Below are positions 38,601-51,868 of a DNA stretch of 64,000 bases, piece after piece. The notes beneath the pieces were generated by a model. The model worked only from the letters and a program-made list of their open reading frames with translations, ran no database searches and had not been told where the DNA came from. How positions within the stretch are numbered: position 1 is the stretch's first letter; the number at the start of each line of letters is the position of its first letter. Origin of the DNA: Stenopsyche tienmushanensis (Eukaryota; Arthropoda; Insecta; Trichoptera; Stenopsychidae); contig WACJ01000549.1 in the NCBI GenBank assembly GCA_008973525.1, positions 744,001-808,000 on the forward strand, written 5' to 3'. The position numbers and the translations under genes are program-made.

Positions 38601-40191
38601 CTGATCCCCTCCTTAAGCGCCCACTTATGTGGAAGTCAGGGGACTCGCCCGAACTTGCCTTGTAGCAGACTTTTTTCAAATTCCTGAAACGCTACATTGT
38701 GTTCACACATGTGACACGTCCAAAGATATGTGCAAGAAAACGCGAAAATATAATTGAAAAGGAGATGCAACCGCAAAACTAATGGTAGGAAAAGGATGTG
38801 GAGGCTTTCAAGTGTGGCGTGATTTATTTTGTACTTTGCAACAATATATATTTTTAAGAATCATACTCTATTTATAACATTATAACACCCACCAAACCAA
38901 ATGTTACCAATTTAAACCATCAGAGTGTTATTAATTTTGAATATTTCAATTTAAAACATCTCGTATTTCTGCAAATTATTTTTCATGAATTTAATTGATA
39001 TATATATATATATATTTAGCTTAAATTATGGAGTTGATTTTTTTCCCCTTTTGAGTCTTGAAAATAAACTTGTTCACATTATGTTACCACGACCTTTATA
39101 CTAACCATAAGGTAAATACAATTTGAATTCAGGTTTAATAAATATAGAAGTCATTCTGGCATCAAAATTGAACCTATATCTCTTAAAATTATTAATTTTT
39201 ATGCTATTTATTTGAAATTAAATATTTTTGAAATGTTTAGAGTGTGCGACTAAATTGTTTATATTTTTACAAAAAGAATCAAATCTTAAAACATTTTGGC
39301 ATTAAATTTGAGCAATCATTGGTTCAAAAATACGAACAGTATTTATAGTGAATTTAAACTATGAGCTGTGTAGATTCACACTTTCTTAGTGCAACTCGCT
39401 GTCTTAAATTCCTAGTAATATTGGTTTGCAAGATAACATTGATTTAATAACTACATCGGAAAGAATAATAGTTAATCTAGACTAGACAGTATGTAATTCA
39501 TAATTTTAATGTCTATTTATCAGTATTTGAGCATTGAAAATGAAATGTAATGTAATGTGTTTTTAAATGAAATGTATGGCTTTTCAATCAATTCATGTAA
39601 ATTTAATTATTTAAATGTAACGAAATTGTAGGTGCAAACAGTCAAGACATTCCCCTGCGATACCCACTTTTATATTTTATGTATGCTCACAAGGGAGTCA
39701 TTTTACTGAAAGTTCATAAAATCTAAGGAAATTAGTTAAACTTTCATAGAAGGACGTTTTCTACAGAAGAAAAAGCGATAAAAGCAGTGACCCGCAATGA
39801 GAAAATTCCTTGCTCAGGTGATTCGAACTCTAGAGAATTGGCAGACTAAGTGTATTAGTTCTCTGTAAATGGAAACCTCTTAATTTGTCTAGTGGAAAAT
39901 AATGTGTGATTGTATGACATTGAATTGGTCTTGAACGACACAGAGTAATTTTTAATTAGAAGACGAGATTGAAGTCTCAACAATCAACCCAAAATAAGTT
40001 AACCATATGCTAAAATGTAAATCGAATATACATATTTTAAATAATTAATTATTTATCTGACATTGCTGAAAGAATACACTTCTATAAAGCAAATAATCTT
40101 CTACGTTTGTTGTTTTTTTTTAAATAGAAAATTCAAAATAGAAGAAAATGTATGGCCGAGTTGTATAAATATTTTTAAATAATTAGTTAAA
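35673..40191. other. Non-coding stretch
   Basis: No gene is recognised. GC-richer blocks lie at about 35830-36280, 36400-36620, 36840-37090 and 38420-38700. The 118-codon frame at 36285-36641 (+) has no domain and is dominated by hydrophobic and low-complexity residues. Frames at 37462-37725 (-) and 38321-38533 (+) are likewise unrecognised. Confidence 0.45.
38998..39015. repeat. AT dinucleotide microsatellite
   Basis: Nine uninterrupted AT units, the longest pure dinucleotide run noticed in the window. Confidence 0.75.
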
Positions 40192-40250
40192 CCTGATCCT
40201 TTATGATAAAAATCCATGAACTAGCCCACTCTAACAACAGGCGGTATATG
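40192..40250 (-). repeat. SINE-like repeat, family B copy 7
   Basis: Minus-strand reading: TTAGAGTGGGCTAGTTCATG, then GATTTTTATCATAAAGGATC, then AGGTTTAAC in the box B position. It has the same box spacing as the other family B heads but is more diverged. Confidence 0.4.
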
Positions 40251-43200
40251 ACATATAAATTAATATTAATTTTAATCTATATTCATAACCATTATTACTA
40301 ATTGATTTTCAGGTTATTTTATAGTCCATAAATTTGTTTGGAATAGTTTTTATATCCTGGAATACTTTTATGGAGTATTTTCAATAGTTCTGATGCCATA
40401 ATAGCCCTAATGATAAAATATCTTTTTTTTAAACCAAAAAAGCAAAGTTATCTTTTAAGCTAATTCATTACAAAGAATGAAATTCTTCTCTGAAAGCAAA
40501 ATTAATTAAGCTTATCGCATCCGAATGTGTTTGTTGATTTTACAAATACACGAGGAATAGTGCCAGTCGCGCAATTTAAAATATTGTTCCCGATTCTCGA
40601 GGCTGGCAATTTTTTTCGACAATAAAATTCACCCCTTTATCTCCTTCAGATATAGCAATTTTATCTACTCAGCCAAGGCAAAGACCGGTTTAAAATGAAT
40701 TCCAGCTTATATATGCTTGTTGAAGGATATTCCCCCATCCAAAGGCAATTTGAGTAGTACCCAATCTTACAAACAGAACCCCGCCATTCTATTCGAGAGA
40801 ATGGAAATGAGATACCTATCTCGATCTATTATTATACTACACGGCCTCTGTATTACAGCAATTGCTTTATTGGGCATAATTAAAATTCAATGTAGATAAG
40901 AAAGCAGATTTTACAGAACGCCAATAAGCGCACGTATTAGGCAATAAACGGATCATTCCAGCTGTAAAATTAGATTGAAAACGTAATTTACTAATCAATG
41001 TAGGTTACACTTTGCGTCGTTATAAAAATTTTACGTGGATGATCACAAATTTGTCTAGTAATCCGAGGAATTTCAGCCTACAAATTTCGCCCGCTAAATT
41101 GAGCAGCCCTCGGTCGCCACGGGCTCTTCGCCATTCCGTGCTGGCGGCCATTTGGCGACACAAAGATGGCCATTGTTAGATTTTCACTTCTGGAATGTCC
41201 TGTTTTTGAAAACAATGGTCGACGTCCGCGTAACCCGTTTTCGAGAGACATTATGGGCGCCCGGGGGGCCGTTCCAACGCGACCAGCCCTCATATGTGAG
41301 TCTTTCTAATTTTAATTTCTTTTTGCGGTTCCTCCCCGACTCCCACCACACTGCCCAATTTGTACCCGTGGGGGAGCATTTCATAAAAATGACCTTTATC
41401 GTAAAATATGGTGCTCTATGTTGATGACAACTCCATGGAAATGACCTTATGAATCCTTGCATAATAAACCGACACTGCGACAAAATACACATTAAAAATA
41501 ATCACTTGTGCGTTTTGTATTTTTTCCATTTTGATGCCTCGATTTTTCTTCATTTTTTCTTTGAGGAATAATCAATACACATGATGGCTTTCGAATGGCA
41601 TCGCACAAATAGCGGAAATTGTGTCACAGACACAGGGAATATGTGTAAAGAAAATAGATACATGATTGATAGGCTTCTTTTGGGAATAATAGCATGACTA
41701 ACAATGTATGATTAATAGCTTCGTTTAAAAGGCACGTCAATCCGATCTATTTATTAAAGAGATGAAAGGCGTATTTGGTACAAATCATCTTTATGAGTAA
41801 ACTTTTACAGAACACAGAAAATGCTTCCATTTATTTTTAATATGTAATTACAAAAGAATTAAAACACATAGCTATGGTGAACTTTTATAATTGAATCAAT
41901 CCCATTTCCAAACGACTTTTTTAAGATTTCCTTTGAAATATAACTCCATTATTATAGTTTCAAATAACAAGTTTGCGTATAGAATTCTTGTACAATATCC
42001 ACTTTTCATCTATTCATACATATTTAACTTAATTTACTTATATATAACCAAATCTAATTGATAATTTCTTGACTATTTGTTGAGCATATTTTTCCAACAA
42101 TGGTATTTGCACAACATCGTTCAATTTATTTGACCTTTAGTTTCATAAAAGTGCCTGAGGTTCTTATCATATTTTTTTAGTAATTTTAACTACTAACGAT
42201 ATTTAAAGTACAGGAGTATCAACCAATACTGACTTTAATTACTTATTGATTATGTATTTGATTCTAAATAATCAATCAAACAACATTCCAAGAGGGTTGT
42301 TTGTAAATAATGGTATAAAAAGCTCAAATGGTCTGTTTTTATGTGAATATTCCGATTTTAAATAAACCAATCGAATGCACACTCGAGCAGATTCATTTAA
42401 CGAAAATCGTGACTTTATGACTATACATGACAATAGACATTTGGAAATCTGTATTTAATGGGAAATCGATTGTGGAGGCTTTATTCGGCGTTCTCATTGT
42501 TCATAAAGCCTCAACAATAACAGCAGGGGCGCCAAGTAATTAATAAGCTTTTGGCTCCGAACTTCAGCATCTGTATTCAGAAAGCTCTCTTGGAAGTCCT
42601 TCTGCAGCGGAACTTAAAGTAGGGAGTTGATGGTAATTTATCGCGTTTGGGACCATTGATCAGCGGAAGTGAGATATTTTCCATTCCAGGTCAAAATAGT
42701 GAAATTAATTTATCACTTTTATTTCCAATCATGTAAGTTACCTCGTTCCTAGTTGAAAATATAACGATTTATGGGGGATGAAATGTATGGCTACAAATCA
42801 TACGACGCGACCATAAATCGCTTCGAGACAGCCAAATTAATTTTGTGTAATTTTTTAGCGATTTTATTAATAAAATACATTCATTATGAGTTATTTATTG
42901 ACAAATAATGCTAATTGTTTTGTTATAAATCCAAATGAAAAGTTTATAATCTCATTTTTGTTGTTATTCTTTTTTTGAATTTTTTAATAAATATTCCGTA
43001 TACATTTGTGTTTGTCACAATGTTTATGGATAAAAAGAATGGTGTTTATGAGTTATGTGCGTATAAATTTGATGAGCTTTTCCTCGCTGAAGTATAGGCT
43101 GAATTGCTGATAAGGGAGCAGGTCGTAGGCAACTTTAGGCGAATTTCGAAGTGAGGGTAGACTTTAGGAAAGTCGTGGGGAATATGGCAGGCATCTTGCC

Positions 43201-45671
43201 AAAGTTACTTGCTGAACTTTTTTCATAATGGCTGATATATCAAGGCGTGCATCACGTGTGCCAGGGCACTGACGTCCCACTTTACGATTGCTTTTGATAG
43301 TTTGGTGGCTGAAGATCCTCACTTCTTGGTGAAGCAATGGCGGCAATATGGCATCATAAAACACTTGCGAAGAACGCCTAGACTCCCGTATTAAAAATAT
43401 ATAAATACATAAAATTGGAAGGCAGCTCTCAGGGAGCTTTTGCTATACGGGATAGAGCAAGCTGAAGCTACTCTTATGTTTAGTGACTCGATGCTAAGTA
43501 ATGGTGTATGCACTATCTATCGCACATTAAATGCAACATTGGTATAGCAAAATACAGCAAAACCATATAAAAATACACTTCAAATATTCTTCACCAATTT
43601 AAATTAAACATAAATATTCCATATTTCAATAACTATATTCAAGTATTAAATAAATGCATTATAATTTGATTATAACGAACAAAATTCAGTTCACTAAATT
43701 TGTTCATTTATCAGGGTAAAGTGCATGCACGATGATGTTAAATCATGTTATTGGGCTTTAAAGCCTTTGATCAATTTGAATTTCGAACTTTATATTCCTC
43801 TTTTGGTATTAATTGGATTGAAAAATTCAATTTGCATTGAAACAGATAAACGCAATTCATTTTTTTAAAGATGCGTTTTTTATGAGTGCAGATATAGAAA
43901 ACACCAATTTTCCTACAAAAAACAGTGAAAAATTAGTTGAAAAGGTCATGACCAGTTTCTGGAATGATAAATTGATTTTTCTTGTTAGAATTTATACATA
44001 AAAATACTGTTATAATAGAACAAACTTATGTTTATACAATTATTTCTTTGCTCGAGACCGTCAAAATAAATAGCTTTTAAAAAGCCTGCTGCTCTTTGTT
44101 GTTTTAAAAATATATATAATTATGAATAATTTTTGAATAATTTGGCGGTAACTATCTATTAAATGATAGTTTAATAAAAAATCAGAAGATTCAAGATAAG
44201 TGTAATGGGTTGTTGGAAGATAGTATTGAAAAACACAAAATGGAATGGACTATTAGATCAGATGCTCTTCGTGTGCAGATAATGTCAATATGCGGGTTTG
44301 ATGCTTTTGCAGAACGTTGGTATATAATTGGAATGAAGTGCAAAAACCATTTTGCTGCGTTACACTGTTACATTTTTCAGGCTGTATTTTTTAGAGCCGT
44401 CAGAATTTCAAGGACTTATATTGGACATAAAACAATACACGCGGGGGTGAATTATTTGTGGCTTTGAAATAAAGTCGAACGAGCCGAAACATCCCCAAAC
44501 AAAATGCGCCCATTGTTTCGCTTCATCCCTTTAGTTCGCCGGCTTAATAAGTTTAAAGTTTTTTTACGGTCCGCCATTTTTTACTCTATTATGTAATATT
44601 TTTATGTTCGGCACCGCGGTTTTTACCCGTAAAACAAATTTTACTGCTCCACTATCTTTCTGTTTTATATTAATTTACCGCCTTTGCAGCCGGCCCTGGT
44701 TTTGCGAACGTTTTTGCAGTGGGGCCTTGCCAGTTTATGGCTCTTTGGATTTAATTTTTCATCGGAGCCACGCTTCTTGCTTCGTTTTGTCGCGATGTAT
44801 ATAAAATTTTAACGTCTGGTGACAGTTTAAACCGAACGAATCCTCTTACATGACCTATTTTTCTAGCATACTGATGTTATTAAAGCCGGTCACATTTTAC
44901 ATGCATTTTTTTACGTCGTCATGTATATTCAGAAATGTAAAAATGTCGTACATTGTACTAATAAATCTAAATCACAATTGAATTTTTCGACTGTATCCGT
45001 CACAGTCGGTTTCGATAATACTTACATCACGACGCTAACGTTCTTCGGTCACGATATCCCATTTTTCAAATTTATGGCAATTACGATCAATCATCTATAA
45101 CTGTAGATTTATTATTCGACTATTTTTTAAAAATGTATTTTTATAAAATATAGCAATTATGATTTTTCAGCTTTTGATGATGAGGCAAAAAGTAATTTAA
45201 TTAATTTTAAAATCACTCAATAAAAAATAATTTATAAATATCCTTCGCCTGATCAACTGTTACCAATTTAAACAGTCGTTGCTTCGCCAATTCTCAATAT
45301 TAATATATCGTATTATCAGCTTATATTAATAAGTATGTTAATTTTACAAATTTCAACTAACTATTTGCTATAATGACCTTTAGCTCGAATAAATACTGTA
45401 TTTCACACTAAGCGAAAATCTCTTAGAAATGTGCTTACATTCTCAATGAAAATTCATACTGAAGCTGCCCATTTTTTGGTCAACAAATGTAAGCTAAAAT
45501 AATATTTATATAACTTTTAGTCACATTTTTTGCTGGATATGACAATATAAAAATATTGCTAATTCAAGGGTAGTTTCTACCTTTTCTATGCCAGATATAA
45601 ATTTTCACTATTGAAATATCCCAATGGATTCTTTAGTATGTCGACTCTTCTGTCCTCTTGAATTTTTTTTT
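40251..45671. other. Non-coding stretch with several GC-richer blocks
   Basis: No gene is recognised. Blocks at about 40590-41500, 42300-42830, 43060-43390 and 44450-44850 are less AT-rich. The first contains GCCATTT/ATGGCC words like YY1/PHO cores (41140-41175), and CCGCCATTTTTT occurs at 44571-44582. Open frames at 41152-41424 (+), 41184-41492 (-), 44210-44467 (+) and 44604-44804 (+) have no recognisable domain, and those at 41.1-41.5 kb overlap each other on opposite strands. Confidence 0.45.
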
Positions 45672-45701
45672 AATATTAATCCATAATATAGGATTAATAT
45701 T
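45672..45701. repeat. Perfect 11-bp inverted repeat
   Basis: AATATTAATCC (45672-45682) and GGATTAATATT (45691-45701) flank the 8-base AT loop ATAATATA. In this AT-rich setting it may be chance. No terminator or element end is implied. Confidence 0.5.
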
Positions 45702-48699
45702 TTTTGATGATTATCATATGATTAGATCATACATGCTAATGAATCCATAATTGTTCCATATTTTAATGTCATGAATAAGACGTGATCTCATTATAATTTC
45801 GAGATAACTCAATTAATCCAGAGCCAGGAAAAATAAATTTAATCTTGAACACCGTCGCAAAATATCGTAAGGCACTGGATATAGATATCGGCACACACGA
45901 TATATCGTCAAGCTATTCGATTATTTTCAGGTAAAACGAATTCTCGACACGCCACACCGCGATGCAACCTGGAAACACCGTCCTCTGACCGATGAATCGT
46001 AAAATTCGATAAAGGTACTGGAAGCGTTTAGTTACATTCCTTTTTCCAATGGAAGTCTGCGCGTATCATGCGCTATAGCATATCTCAAATATTTCATCAC
46101 CAATCACGTAAATTCGAAAGATATTCATTTTTAAAAAATCGTCAAAGCATTTAAAATATCACGCATTTTTTGCCAAAAACATATCTAAATTAATTGCATA
46201 TTTCCATTGAAAAAATTCGCTTTCAAAGCGAGATAAATTCTTTTTTCCAATCAGTTTTGATCTTTATACTTTTTGTTTGAAAAAAGTCACCTCGTTTCAT
46301 AAAGCTTTACTTTACCAATTTAATGATCGTTTAACTTTCGCGAAATTAGCCCAAAGCTCATAAACAACTCAAAGTTGTCGTTGATATGTTTGCTCAAAAA
46401 ATATGTTCATTTTCGCAAATCGAACATCTCGGCAGCCGGAGCGATTTGTACGCAATTGTTAAGCGCGCTAAGGCTCGAAGTGGAAAAGTCGCTTTGTAAC
46501 AGGAGCTGAAGAAAACTTTGAAGCAGTGACAGTTTCCCTGAAAAATTGTACAAGTTTTCCCCGTTTTTATTTTACCCCACTAAACCGTCGCGAGACTCGG
46601 GGGCTTACAGATGTCATCGCCATATTTCACGGTGACTCTTCGGGAATTTGTTAAAATACACCCGTTGACTATTCCCGGCTAATAAATGGGAGAGACACAA
46701 CATGCTCATGCGTAATATTTCTCCACATACTTAAAAACAAACGAACAACGTGTCGTACGTACAACATAAATAACACTTATTTATTTGCTATATCTTAAAT
46801 ATAGTCTTTACTATATTCTCTTGTATTATACCAGAAACCATTCCACATTGCTTGTATATCGTTTAACATTTCAGCTAATTTTCTTGATCAATATTTTCGA
46901 CGAATAAAATTGAGGCCATATTCCAACATTTTTACTTAGCCACAAAGCTATCATATATTTTTAAAAATTGATATATTCAATGTACAAAAGCTTTAAAATT
47001 AAATCTAAGTTAATAAATTTATTAGATTTTTGCATAAAATAAATTAATCTACCTTGTGATTAAAATTGCTATAAATCATACAATGAAAGGAGTAAAATAA
47101 AGCTTTCATAAAAAAAGTATCACGCGAACTTTTATTCTGCTTAAATATTCAACAAAATAATAAGAAATAACGGGGGGATGTATGTCCAAAAAAGATACTG
47201 ACATGTTTGATATTAGGATCGACCCCCTATTTTTTATTGCTATTAATATTCAATGGGCGAATGCTCATTTCCACAGAATTATTAATTAATGTACAAAAAA
47301 GATGTTCAAATCTTCCTTTGTGGTCTATAAATTCGAATGCTCGAACATGTCTAATATTCCTAAGTAATCAATATACAAACCACTGCATAACACATATATT
47401 GCTCATAATACGTATAATTGATCGCCGAAACGTATTTATCTAGATTTTCTATATAATGCTGTTTGATTATTGCATATTTTCTACAATGAAGATCTCCATT
47501 TAAGGACATTTCACTTCTCAGAATTGATGAATAATAGCCATAAAAATGAAAAAAAAACACTGTCCGAACTATGAATTATGTAAACTCTTAGAACATCGCA
47601 TTGGTATATAAAGCTGAAGTCATTATACTTTTTGTAAAATAAGCAAATATTTGCTAGCGTATACATTGTGCTACGTTTGTACACATTTTGTAGGTTTATG
47701 CTAAAGCACAAGACTCTAATTCGAAATGATGTATTCTTCATTAGCGTCGTTCTTTTGTGGCTCTGTTTTAAAAGTAGAAATTACTCGAATTTATATTTTT
47801 TCTTCGGTCTTAAAGTTCCAACTAATACCTACAATAAATTTTCCGCTTCATCGCCGTATTTAAACTTTTTCGCCTTGTTTGTTTTGTAAAATCCGCCCCC
47901 GCGGAAGCTGCTCAACTGAATTCCAATGTAATAATTTTCCCATTAGACTTATTCTGTGATTTATCACCCCGAGTAATTCTACTAATTGAAACTTTTACCT
48001 TTAAAATATCTTTAGGTGAGTTTAATTTTCTCCGGCATACCTCCCTGCAGTTTACAATCACCTCCGCCGCCTTAAGACGGAAGCCCTCTTGCTTCCATTG
48101 TTTACAGGATCCTCCCTTTTCCCTCTGTCAATCTATTCCTCCCTTATCAGCCACCCGCTCCGCCACCCTCTTGCCTTATGGGCAAATGGGTAAATGCTTC
48201 GTAGTTGTCAACATAATTGATATTTAACGTCATTTAAGGCAGTCGTGAGACGGTTCTCCTGCCGTTTCACCAGCACCAATAATGGCGAAAATATCTATGC
48301 GGTTTTACTCCAGCGAAGTTTGATATCGTTTGCTCACGCACATAACGGTTAACCAACACCATTTTCAAATTAAACTTCGCTTTATATTATATTTCACACG
48401 TTTGTGTCGTACTTTCAGTATAGAGTAAACATATACGCGATTAGGATAAACTTGATTAAAATACATTGGAGATTTGCGTGTTTAGCACAAAGTACTTTTC
48501 AAAAATCAATGAAAACCTTACATAATCTAGAATTTGCTACAAAATATTAGCATTATAGAAAAATGAATCATTTTCGTGCACAAAAGACATAAAATTTTAT
48601 TATCATTTTTTTTCAACATGAATAAGAATTGATTTCATTTTCAATAGAGAAAGACTGCAATTATTTTAAATATTCGATAGTCTTTGAATTTAAATAAGC
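45702..48699. other. Non-coding stretch
   Basis: No gene is recognised. GC-richer blocks lie at about 45840-46050, 46400-46720 and 47880-48360. Frames of 60-80 codons at 47207-47443, 47511-47741 (-) and 47668-47889 have no domain. Confidence 0.5.
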
Positions 48700-48897
48700 A
48701 AGAAGATAGTTAGTCGTGTAATATATATTAAAATAGGCTTGTCTAACGATTGCTTTATATTTTATGCGACGGATCCACACGGACGAACATGGACACACTA
48801 CAAACAATTGTCCCTGTCTTTCCGTCCAACTGCTACTTGGTGTTTCCTTTATCGTGACGATCAAGTCAATTTGCCTTATTGTGCCTATACAAGTTTC
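48700..48897 (-). repeat. Family C dispersed repeat, copy 2
   Basis: Minus-strand reading starts GAAACTTGTATAGGC, then AAGGCAAATTGACTTGATCG, AGTTGGACGGAAAGACAG and ATTGTTTGTAGTGTG, and ends near GCCTATTTTAATATATATTA. This is the same order of blocks as 24798-24990. The outer flanks of the two copies do not match, which places the repeat ends near these coordinates. Confidence 0.6.
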
Positions 48898-51213
48898 ACT
48901 TCAAATACTAAATAACGTTACTTAAAAAACAACAATTAAGACTTTAAAAAAATATTTTCGTTTCTCGTATTATTACTACAAATGCATTCTATCCCAAGTA
49001 TATATTGTCCATAAAATCATTGTTGTGGACTTGTATATTATTTTATTGGCTTCCCAAATCATACTTATTTTTATCTTTAATCAGATTGTATGATAAAAAC
49101 TGTACTTAATAAGTATTTGTTGCGTTAAACATATAGTATTAATCGATATACATCAAACCATGAATACTTTGATTATATTGCATATTCGTTAGTCTGATTA
49201 TAGTATTCATATTAAATGCATTTGCTTAAGAGTTTGTAAAATGCATTTAATATTAAATCTGTCTTTCAAGACCCAAACGCTTTTGCTAATTGAAACTCCA
49301 AGACTGCCTTGAACGTCAAAGGCCCATCATACAATAAGCCTCTTAATAGATGCTTAAGAGCCAATGAGAAGCAAAACCTTGAGCTTTAAGCGCTCTTGTA
49401 TATGCACAGTACTTTTGCTTTTGCCAGCTAAATTTCATTGAAAGAATAAATTTAAAAAATCGATGATATCGATACACAAGATTATCGAAGTAAATCGCCA
49501 TTGTATTTTGCTCTCATCAATACCGCGACCAAATCAGTACGATAAACTTTATTTAAATGTGCTTTGAATACTCGTGCCAATAAAGCACATTGGTTATGAG
49601 CTTTCGATGGCTTCCGGCTTAACAGAGCGTAATGATCCATATGTGTATTCACTGTATATATATTGTAGGTCGATATGAGCGTCTCTTTGATTTGAATACC
49701 AGTTTATTGGATGGGTAAGCAGTCTGAAAAACCAATGCTTTGTGCAAGAGAGCTTTTTAATTAAAACGTTTGATTTGGTTGAATGCGTATCCTTTCACTG
49801 GTCGTTGGCTCGAATGAGGTAATTGCTTTTTTTTCAACACTGTAGCAACTGTATTAGAAACGCAGGCAACGAATCTACGTTATCTCCGTTCTCGATTCAA
49901 TTGAGGTAGCAAACAAACCTTCCCAAAATTTGTTGCCTTTTTTGATCAAACATTTGCTCTGTTGCGATAACTCGTCTACTTGGTGAATTCGCCGCTTTCA
50001 ATACGACGATAAAATCAACGTTCAATTTTATGGGCTTTGTTTTAAAAATTTCAAATGGAGCACATACGTATACTGATTTAAAATCTTCAAACAACGTTTA
50101 AAATGTTTATGATGATATCGGCAGATTTATGTGTATTTTTGAATCAAAGATTGTTCCCTGGGGTGTAAAAGCGAATTTTTGTCATGGATAGGGGATTTGT
50201 CTCTGTTTTGTCCCCCCTAGTTCACCTCGTCTTTTTCTGCCCCTCAAAATTGATCAGATCTTAATCTGAAATTATTTGGAAAAGGGCCGTTTGATGTCTT
50301 CCATATTTCAATTTAAATCTGATAAAAATTTCTTTTGCCAAACAAATTAACTTGCTTTTATTTTTTAAATTAAAATTGAAGTCATTTTTAATTTAACTCG
50401 TTATTAAAAATTCACTTATATCACAATTACTGTAAGCATATTCTCTTTACTTCAACATTAACATCATATCAGCTCACACATCTCTTTTTTGAAATTGTAA
50501 ACAATATGAAAAATTACCGTACATTCCACGTGTCTGCCAAAATTTGGCGAAACAACAATGAACCCCCTGGTGGGAACCCACCCCCGGAAGTTTCTTACAT
50601 TTTTAATAAAGAAGGTCCAAAACAATTTATCTGCCGAGGTTTGATTCAAGTCCGGCATTTACATACACACACAAAAGCCCCCGGTGGATGTTAAATGGTT
50701 TCGTGTGTACCCTGGTAACAAAGCGTGATCCGCATTGGCCTAACATCTCTCTTTCATTAGACATTCTTTTCCAACCACGCGAACATTCCTCGTTCCCTCG
50801 TCTCCCGACTATTGTAAAGGAAGCAGTCGCTACTGAAGCAAATTTATGGTCGGGCGCCATTTCATATTATTTAATCACGAGAACAGAAGACTCACCGACG
50901 TACAACTTTGCCCGACATCGTGAACGTTTTCGTTTTATTAGTTTTCCCGGAAAGTCGTAAAGTGGTTAAATGTGCTCAAAATATTTATATACACGTGCAT
51001 TTTTGTGAGAAAGACCACAATTGGTCGAATCCAAAGAGAATTCTGTAACAATCGTAATTTTATTTCCTATAAAACAGGGTATAACACAATGCTCCAGATT
51101 AGAAATAATACCAATATTTTGCAGTTCCAATCAATTATTTGAGGATTTGTTGGTTGTAAACATGCATAATTTTTATACATATCCAATCAAACCATGTTAA
51201 TTAAGCTGTTAAG
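48898..51213. other. Non-coding stretch
   Basis: No gene is recognised. Sequence at 49260-49640 and 50500-50960 is less AT-rich. The frames at 50506-50694 (+), 50627-50860 (-) and 50688-50960 (+) overlap on both strands and show no domain. Confidence 0.5.
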
Positions 51214-51235
51214 TGGACGTATATATATACGTCCA
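51214..51235. repeat. Palindrome 1 of the piggyBac-like relic
   Basis: A perfect palindrome with core GGACGTATATATATACGTCC. It differs from the other two by one extra AT step. With one bulged base the pairing continues into TTAAGT/AACTTAA on either side. Confidence 0.8.
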
Positions 51236-51259
51236 ACTTAAACTGCATCGAAATTGGTT

Positions 51260-51279
51260 AGGACGTATATATACGTCCT
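51260..51279. repeat. Palindrome 2 of the piggyBac-like relic
   Basis: AGGACGTATATATACGTCCT is a perfect 20-base palindrome located 26 bases after palindrome 1. Confidence 0.85.
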
Positions 51280-51480
51280 CGAAATATATGTTGAGTCCTA
51301 AAGCAGGCGGGACTTTTTTTCACTTAACGAATGGGTGATTTGTCGATACATGTTTTGATATGAATTTAATAAAGATAGCAAGTTTGTTGCACTTCGCTAT
51401 TGTGTTGGAGTGGACATGTACTTAGTAAACGGTGACTAGTAGCATAAGGTAAGATTCATAGGCAAACTTATAGTTTTAAA

Positions 51481-51732
51481 ATGGAACGACAAAAAAGATG
51501 TATTAATGCTCAGTTCAGACGAAATAGTAAAAAGCCAACCTATGCCATAAATAAACAGCGTTACACCTAAATCCTCACGCTTAGTTAAAAAGCATTTTCA
51601 AAGAATTAAATCCAAGAAATGTCTAGTTTATTACAAAAAAGGGAAGAATCTACATGCTGATGCTCGGATTGTGAGGTATCTATATGTGAGTTGAGTTTTG
51701 AATTTATGTATAAATATATTTTATTTTTTTAA
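51481..51732 (+). pseudogene. piggyBac-like transposase remnant (C-terminal Cys-rich end)
   Basis: A 29-codon frame starts at 51481 and ends in TAA at 51568-51570. From 51572, in another frame, the reading is SSRLVKKHFQRIKSKKCLVY then YKKGK. After a further shift near 51650 it is CSDCEVSICELSFEFMYKYI, with a stop at 51730-51732. The order R-L-x-x-K-H-F, K-K-C-x-x-x-x-K-K-G-K, C-x-x-C-x-V-x-x-C is that of the C-terminal cysteine-rich domain of piggyBac transposases, which helps bind the element ends. The D-D-D catalytic core is absent, at least one TGA and two frame changes interrupt the rest, and one expected cysteine reads as tyrosine. Confidence 0.6.
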
Positions 51733-51850
51733 ACTCTTTGTTTCCATTTTCTTTATATGCTTTTGTTTATTGTTTTGTATTTGTTAACTTCTCTATATGT
51801 TTATGTATCTAAATACATTTTAAAAAATATGAACTCACGCCAGGTGGGCG

Positions 51851-51868
51851 GGACGTATATATACGTCC
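51851..51868. repeat. Palindrome 3 of the piggyBac-like relic
   Basis: GGACGTATATATACGTCC is perfect over 18 bases. It is itself enclosed by GTGGGCG (51844-51850) and CGCCCAC (51884-51890), giving a nested inverted repeat at the right end of the element. Confidence 0.85.

Noticed and set aside
41140..41175. Polycomb response element from GCCAT words
   Set aside because: Two PHO/YY1-like cores are close together, but there are no clustered GAGA or other partner motifs, so the evidence is too thin to annotate.
29496..48355. Shared 15-mer CATAACGGTTAACCA at 29496 and 48341
   Set aside because: One or a few exact 15-base matches are expected by chance between positions in 64 kb, and the match does not extend on either side.
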